DNA of 64,000 bases, taken from positions 1,552,001 to 1,616,000 of the forward strand of contig JAQFVV010000037.1 of assembly GCA_028023455.1 (NCBI GenBank). The letters run 5' to 3'. Positions 58,640 through 64,000 of this stretch are shown here, in pieces (within the stretch, counting starts at the first letter, position 1; each line of letters starts with the position of its first letter). Under the pieces are notes generated by a model. That model worked only from the letters and a program-made list of their open reading frames with translations, was not told the DNA's origin and searched no databases. The stretch is from Epiperipatus broadwayi. Taxonomy: Eukaryota; Onychophora; Udeonychophora; Euonychophora; Peripatidae. Made by a program: the position numbers and the translations under genes.

Positions 58640-60680
58640 TTGACGCCGACTCAGTGGGTCTAACGACTCTGGCGCCCTCATGTAGAAATTAAAAACTGAG
58701 TCAGCTCACGATTGTACTTAGCAATAATTCTAGGCTGAGTTGATCAGGAAATATAGCTATGTTTTAGAATAGAAATATAACTTTCTTCTTTTTTGACATA
58801 GCTTGATCAACTCACGCGCAGTTTATATTAGCGTGTAGTGGCCTAGCAAAACATTATAATATATATCTAACATGGGATTATTATGACCAGTTCACCTTTT
58901 CAAGGATAATTTTAAAGAGTGACCAATTTAAGTCCGTATCCCCACTTAATAATGACTTAATTACAGAGATGGTTCTTTTGAAACTGATCTCTAATTTAAT
59001 AATAACTCGACACAAATATACAAGGTGATTCCTTTCGAAATCTAATTTCTGATTTACAAAACAAACCTGTGAATAAATTCATCATATAAATATAGTATAT
59101 CTTAACCATTCAACAGTTATCTTACAATTGCAAGTTCTACATATATAAAATAAAACACAGTAATCAAAAAGAAAGTTAATTTACATACAAATGAACTCTC
59201 AAATTTAAAAATAAGCCTTTACTTGAAAACTCTAATAATTTTATTACCATTCATTATTTTATCACCTGAACACTACACTTAATATTTTACAAGCATGCAC
59301 TTTGACATGTTTAAAATGAATATTGCATCCTGATTATTTATCTAAATTTACATACTGGATGACAATTTCTACATGAAAAGACAACTCTTTTTTTAAAACA
59401 GATAAAATTTTAGTTAAACATATATATAATAAAAGGAAACTGAAGCAAATTTTATATTTTCTTTAGTTTAAAGCAGTTGAGTATTTACAGCTGCTTAACA
59501 ACAAATATTGTTTTTTAATAAAACATTCGTTTCCTCCTTTAATCAATCAATTAAATAACGTTAGATAAACACTTCACACATTACAAAATATAGTTTGCTA
59601 GAATTAAATATACACTAAGGAGTTATAAAATAAAACTTAAAATGATTAATATATTACTATAACAGTCTAATTGATAAACAGCTTTTTTTAAAAAAACTGA
59701 ACACTGCAGAACATTTGTAGCTGGAATTCTCTATAGTTTGTTGTGAGGATATTTTTCTTTTGTGGCTAATATTTCTCCCAAAATGGTATGCATTAATTGA
59801 TTTCATTTATAATCTTTTTTTTCTTATAAGTTGCTATAATGTACTTTAAATCATTCTCCTGTCTTTGATATTTGAGATGTATACATTTCCTCTTCATTGT
59901 GAATAGAGGTGTCTTCTAAATAGTTTGGACAGATTCATAAATAATCCAGATTAGATTTCATGCAGTTGGCAGATTATGATAGTTTGAAGCAGCTTGGGTA
60001 AAGCAAAAAACCAGGTCGATTAATTTCAAGAAAAATTGACGATATATAATTTTGACCTCTTAACATCATTCAATAATTTATTTTCAATACCTATATGACC
60101 TCATTTTCTTTTAATTATATAAATTTTCAAAATACCATCATTATTTGATAGAATTTTCAAAACACCATAATTATCATTTTTACTTGAATTTTTTCATCTT
60201 CAAATCTCATATCTCAAAACAGGTTTAATCTTTTTATTAACTTATTTTTAATCTAATTATTTAAACCTATTTTTTTAATACTAGTATACTTAAGTGAGTT
60301 GTTTTGCAATACATTACATACATTATTTTAATCTTTGATAAGAGAAACAGTTCTAACATAGTTTTATATAATTTATTTGTTTCTCTTAAATTTAAACATT
60401 TTAAACAAATCTATTACATTATTATTATAAAATATATTTTAAAAATATTTTATTTTAAGCTACTTATTTTACACAATTTTTGAATGCTATATTTATTAGC
60501 TATCCTCATTACAGAAAATCAGCTTACTGTCATGTTGAAGAAACTGTTTAACTTTGCAAAAAAAAAAGTTATGTGTCAAAAATGCAGAGTGGGATAGTCC
60601 CAAAGTTATCATTTTAACACCCGCTGAGCAACTTCAGAAGGTGCAAAATTCTTCAAGAAAATAGATTCAATACATTTTTC
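58640..60680. other. AT-rich sequence with a short inverted repeat near 58735-58815
   Basis: GCTGAGTTGATCA and TGATCAACTCA, with ATAGCTATG nearer the loop, form an imperfect hairpin at about 58733-58815, close to the CTCAGT/ACTGAG repeats at 58651-58700. The remainder shows nothing. Confidence 0.35.
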
Positions 60681-60799
60681 TACCTACTACCACTATTAAA
60701 CAGGCAAAACTCTCCATACAGTAGTGCCACCCTGTGCTAACCAGAGTAATCAATGGATGCCAGAAGGTTTGTGCATAAAATCCCATCTAGTACATACTC

Positions 60800-60858
60800 A
60801 TCCAATATCCCCAGACTAGTTTCTGGCTTGTGGCCTTCGTCAGCGAGGAGCCTTGGAT
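60800..60858 (-). ncRNA. Type I hammerhead ribozyme (HHE1-N, minus)
   Basis: ATCCAA/TTGGAT and TCCTCG/TGGGGA stems (terminal G-U), CTGACGA at 60837-60843, GGC/CACAA/GCC, GAAA, ACTAGT and C17 are all present on the minus strand. Confidence 0.65.
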
Positions 60859-60910
60859 CTGAGAGCACTGCACCTAGATCTTAGGATCTAATGCAACTCT
60901 CCAGCAGCCA

Positions 60911-60950
60911 CTTCACTGATGAAGGCCACAAGCCAGAAACTAGTCTGGGG
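60911..60950 (+). ncRNA. Type I hammerhead ribozyme (HHE1-N, plus), shortened stem I
   Basis: CTTCA pairs with TGGGG (5 bp, two G-U). CTGATGA is at 60916-60922, followed by the stem II hairpin, GAAA, ACTAGT and C17 at 60945. The arm junction removed the outer stem I. Confidence 0.55.
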
Positions 60951-61439
60951 ATATTGGATGAGTAGGCACTAGATGGGATTTTATGCATAAGCCTTCTGGT
61001 ATCCATTGATTACTCTGGTTAGCATAAGGTGGCACTATTGTATGAAGAGTTTTGTCTGTTTAATAACAGTTATGTGCTAGCATAAGAGATGGTGATCATG
61101 TGATGTTTAGTAGTTCTACTACCACTATCTAAATTCCTGATTATAAAGAATTTTTTTAAATACAATTATTTCCTTTTAGAATAAATACAGCCCTGAATAT
61201 TTTCTAAGCCAAAACTGATGTATTGTTAAAAGGAATAAATGGGGATCATATTTTTATTTTGATGACACATTATTAACCGTGAGCTTAGAAGTAACTATGG
61301 AATAGAATTATAAAAATGTAATAAACTCTGACATTGGAGTCAATTCCAAAAAAATGTATGAAATAGACTAAGAAATTAAAATTTTAAAACATACAAAGAT
61401 CAAAAATAAAACATAAAGTCTGAATTAAAAAAGATTAAA

Positions 61440-62700
61440 CCAATTCAAAATAGCCAATGGCAAAGGAATATAAAGTAAATGGGAGTATTCATGAGACTTG
61501 TGAATTTCAATGAAAACTTTTTGAAAAGCTCATGTGGCTACACTTACGTATGAATTACTTTGTAAGGAAAATATACTAAACTTGGAATACATTGCAAGAA
61601 GGGTTGCAAAAGATCAAAGATTTATTAACTTCAAGCTGACTATTGTTTCATTTTGACAATAGTTTGGACATAAGTCTGCCAATAGATATGTTAGAATTGG
61701 GGTTGTACTCAGTCATCCCTCCCATGATATCAAGAGTGATGTCAGAATCTCAGAAAAATAATACCTAGTTGAATAATTGGCCTAAACATGCCATTAAGAA
61801 ATTTCCCCAGTATTTATATGGTTGTCCATTAAAAATAATAACAGATTATTTTCCATTGTTGCGAATACTCTCCAATAAAAAGATTGCACCAGAACATTAC
61901 AGTCCAAGAATATACTGATACAATAGATCAGTAGCATATAATTATGACTTGGAATTTATTTTGGGAAACCAGATAAATCATGCAAGTGAACTCTCAAGAT
62001 CCAACTGTGGAAGCAGAAAGTAATATAGCAGTAAATTACATTGACAAATGGAAGATTAAACTGATAAATAAGCAAACCATAGTAGAATGAATAAAAGCCA
62101 ATCCTGGCTAGCAAATGAATAAAGAATGGTTAGCCAATAAAATCAGAAAGTTTCATAAATATTTATAGAATTTGTATGAAAAATTGGCAACAAACAATGG
62201 TTGCATTGTATCTGTTGACAAATTACTAATATCATGTCAAGGATGTTTTATAATTGTTGTGCAATGGCAATTTTGGATAATGAGAATACTTGCTCACAAC
62301 TATATCTTCTGGTCTGGGATTGATTTGGACAAAGAAGTGTAAATTACAAAATGCAGAGTGTATCAGTCATGAAACCTCAACTGAAGAAATTTACTCCATG
62401 ATCAAAAATTAAAAAACTTTGGAGTCATATACATTTTGCTTATGTGTGTCTGATCAAAGATTACATATTTCTAATACTTATTATTGTTGGCTCTAAATGT
62501 GTTGTATATAAAATCAACAAGAATATGAATTCAGATAAAACAATCCAGACTGTTAAAAGATATAAATATCATGTATCACCCAAAACATTAACATTTGATG
62601 ATAGTACAGAAGTTATTTTGATTGAATTTGGTAATATTTAAGTTGGATTTGGGATCACATTTAAATTCAGCATAAATCAAACAGGATTTAGAAAGAAGGG
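61440..62700 (+). pseudogene. Ty3/gypsy pol relic (RT end, RNase H, integrase core)
   Basis: Plus-strand fragments follow gypsy pol order. LQEGLQKIKDLLTSS near 61590-61635 matches the RT/RNase H linker 'AFxxxKxLLTSxPVL'. KKFPQYLYGCPLKIITDYFP near 61798-61855 matches 'FHxYLYGRxFxLxTDHxPL'. YNYDLEFILGNQINHASELS near 61937-61995 matches 'YDxxIEYxxGxxNxxADALSR'. The frame 62444-62641, CLIKDYIFLILIIVGSKCVV ... KTIQTVKRY ... TFDDSTEVILIEF, corresponds to the integrase core around its second catalytic aspartate. Stops and frameshifts show it is inactive. gag, protease and most of RT are missing or unrecognisable. Confidence 0.7.
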
Positions 62701-62709
62701 ATTATTATT

Positions 62710-64000
62710 AAAATAATTTTGAGTTAGATAATGGAACATTAATTGCAATGGATCATTGCTACATAAAACACATCTGATAGAACTGAACAAATAGTGCTGA
62801 GAGAAAAATTTACTGGAAATATAAAAATTTTCCAAAAATTGAAAAAATGAGAATGAAGGACCCAAACTGTTAGAGTAAATATCAAAGTAATATTCCAGAT
62901 ATCCCAATAAAAAAAACAAGTCAGCTCATGGGATAACCTCCTGCATATTTAAAGAATACAAGTGGAGCAATAGAAAAATACTGTATGAAATTTTCTGGAA
63001 TATGATGAAATAATGCAACAAGTGTGTGTGTATTAAAAAAAAAAGCACATGCAAAAGTCAAAATATAATTAGTGTAGATCTGTAAATTACATTAATAAAA
63101 GATCTTAACATTAATTAATCTATATTTTAAAAAGTTATTTTTAAAAGAAATTGTAAATCATAAAACATACTGATTTGAATAAAACCTAGTAGTTTCTAAA
63201 ATTAATTGATAAAATAAATAAATTAATTTGAAAATGCTCTAACTGAAAAACATTCTTGAAATTAAAATTACTCCAGAAAACAAAGACCAAATTAAAAAAT
63301 TAAAGAAGTTACCACAAGACTAGCAAAGCAGATACATGGAAGTAGTAGTTGATTTATATCCAGTTGCCCAGATTAAAAAAGATGAATGAAAACCTAGAAA
63401 CATAGGCCTGTCTGATGTACATAATTTTAGTATACTTTAGGGCTAAAATAGCACAATAAGATAGGTACAGTGAATAGCTAATACACCTGGGTCTCATTTT
63501 ATGCGGTAGATAGGTTCCTCAGAAAATGTACCCAAAAGAAATTGCACAATAATAGACTTAACTTGCCTTAAAAATGGGGGATATGTTCCAGTAATTTTCA
63601 GAAATCGCATAAAAGCAAAGCAACAAGGAAAAATTACTTTAAAATTTGCATTAAAAAAATAAGGAAATAAAGTATGACTAATAAAAAATTTCAAATATTT
63701 AAATAAAATTAATACAAGACAAACTTTTTTTATTAACTACAGTATTAATTTTACATTTTTTCATACATAATTTAATAATTACTGCTATTTGACGATATGT
63801 GTTCGTTTATGAACTGATAAGAAATCAGATTTGTGATGTGATGTACAACTAGCGCCACTTTCAGTCTTGTGCTCTGTTAATGGTTTTCTGTTTCTATATT
63901 AAAAAAATGAGATCACAATCAAAACAAAAAGATTATACATTATCATTAGAAACATTATTTTCAGTTTAAAAAATCTATAAAATCTTTAACAATCTAAACA
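62710..64000. other. AT-rich sequence; copy of the repeat seen at 51170; unassigned end
   Basis: 63115-63400 matches 51170-51425 in order. 63480-63690 and 63830-63880 are GC-richer (TCTCATTTTATGCGGTAG; CTAGCGCCACTTTCAG) without a recognised family. The window ends in non-coding DNA. Confidence 0.35.

Larger units (their letters stand above)
60697..61115 (-). mobile_element. HHE1 copy N with two ribozyme-bearing arms
   Basis: Perfect 13-bp repeats CTACTACCACTAT lie at 60684-60696 and 61116-61128. On the plus strand: inverted 3' end, inverted ribozyme, TAAGATC and CTCCAGCAGCCAC, then a forward arm from TTCACTGATGAAGG to the 3' end, then the inverted leader to ATGTTTAGTAGTT. It is the least diverged copy and has an uninterrupted catalytic core on both strands. 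Confidence 0.9.

Noticed and set aside
2563-61115. HHE1 repeats as a CRISPR-like or satellite array
   Set aside because: Copies are dispersed, in both orientations, of unequal length and flanked by target duplications; the context is eukaryotic.

Overview
The window reads as AT-rich nuclear DNA of a metazoan, probably an invertebrate. It has no operon-like gene packing, long non-coding stretches, T/A homopolymers and TA microsatellites, and decayed copies of animal transposon classes: RTE-type and other LINEs, Ty3/gypsy, hAT, a Penelope-like GIY-YIG fragment, foldback MITEs and tRNA-like SINEs. The sequence alone does not fix the species. No complete host gene is visible. The only credible host coding feature is one candidate first coding exon at 11035-11155 (ATG to a splice donor). 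Most other open frames are short chance ORFs.

The dominant and most interesting component is a dispersed family, called HHE1 here. About 14 copies lie at 2.5, 4.0, 5.8, 8.7, 14.1, 18.2, 20.9, 23.2, 35.2, 35.5, 43.7, 44.4, 46.2, 55.7 and 60.7 kb, in both orientations. At least ten are bounded by target-site duplications of about 11-16 bp, and seven of those are perfect. The copies share a 5' leader (core CATCACATGATCACCA) and a 3' end (GGAGAGTTTTGCCTGTTTTA). Many carry inverted arms whose internal junction differs from copy to copy. Within the arm is a type I hammerhead ribozyme fold: CTGANGA core, stem II hairpin, GAAA, a palindromic ACTAGT stem III, a C17 cleavage position, and a two-part stem I (TCCTCA/TGGGGA plus ATCCAA/TTGGAT). 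Two further hammerhead-like motifs of different sequence occur at 26.64 kb and 27.23 kb; the latter sits in an inverted/tandem element with a perfect 13-bp duplication. With the GIY-YIG relic at 36.4 kb, this points to a group of non-autonomous, ribozyme-bearing retroelements (retrozyme/SINE-like) that may be mobilised by Penelope-like or LINE machinery.

Layout: 0-0.7 kb LINE 3' end; 2.5-4.4 kb two HHE1 copies; 5.3-7.7 kb decayed RTE LINE (minus) with an HHE1 copy inserted; 8.7 kb HHE1; 10.9-11.2 kb candidate host exon; 12-18 kb SINE-like pieces, a mini-HHE1 and a small foldback; 18.2-21.2 kb two HHE1 copies around a decayed LINE (minus); 23.2-25.0 kb HHE1 and two foldbacks; 26.6-28.3 kb two other hammerhead motifs and a foldback; 28.3-35.2 kb nearly featureless; 35.2-36.6 kb HHE1 pair and GIY-YIG relic; 38-42.2 kb SINE, foldback and a hAT element with 8-bp duplication; 43.2-46.4 kb tandem duplication, HHE1 copies and a MITE fragment; 46.4-51.4 kb nearly featureless; 51.4-52.6 kb LINE (plus); 54.4-56.7 kb foldback, HHE1 and MITE; 57.4-58.6 kb candidate LTR; 60.7-62.7 kb HHE1 and a Ty3/gypsy pol relic. 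No rRNA, intact tRNA or CRISPR array was recognised.
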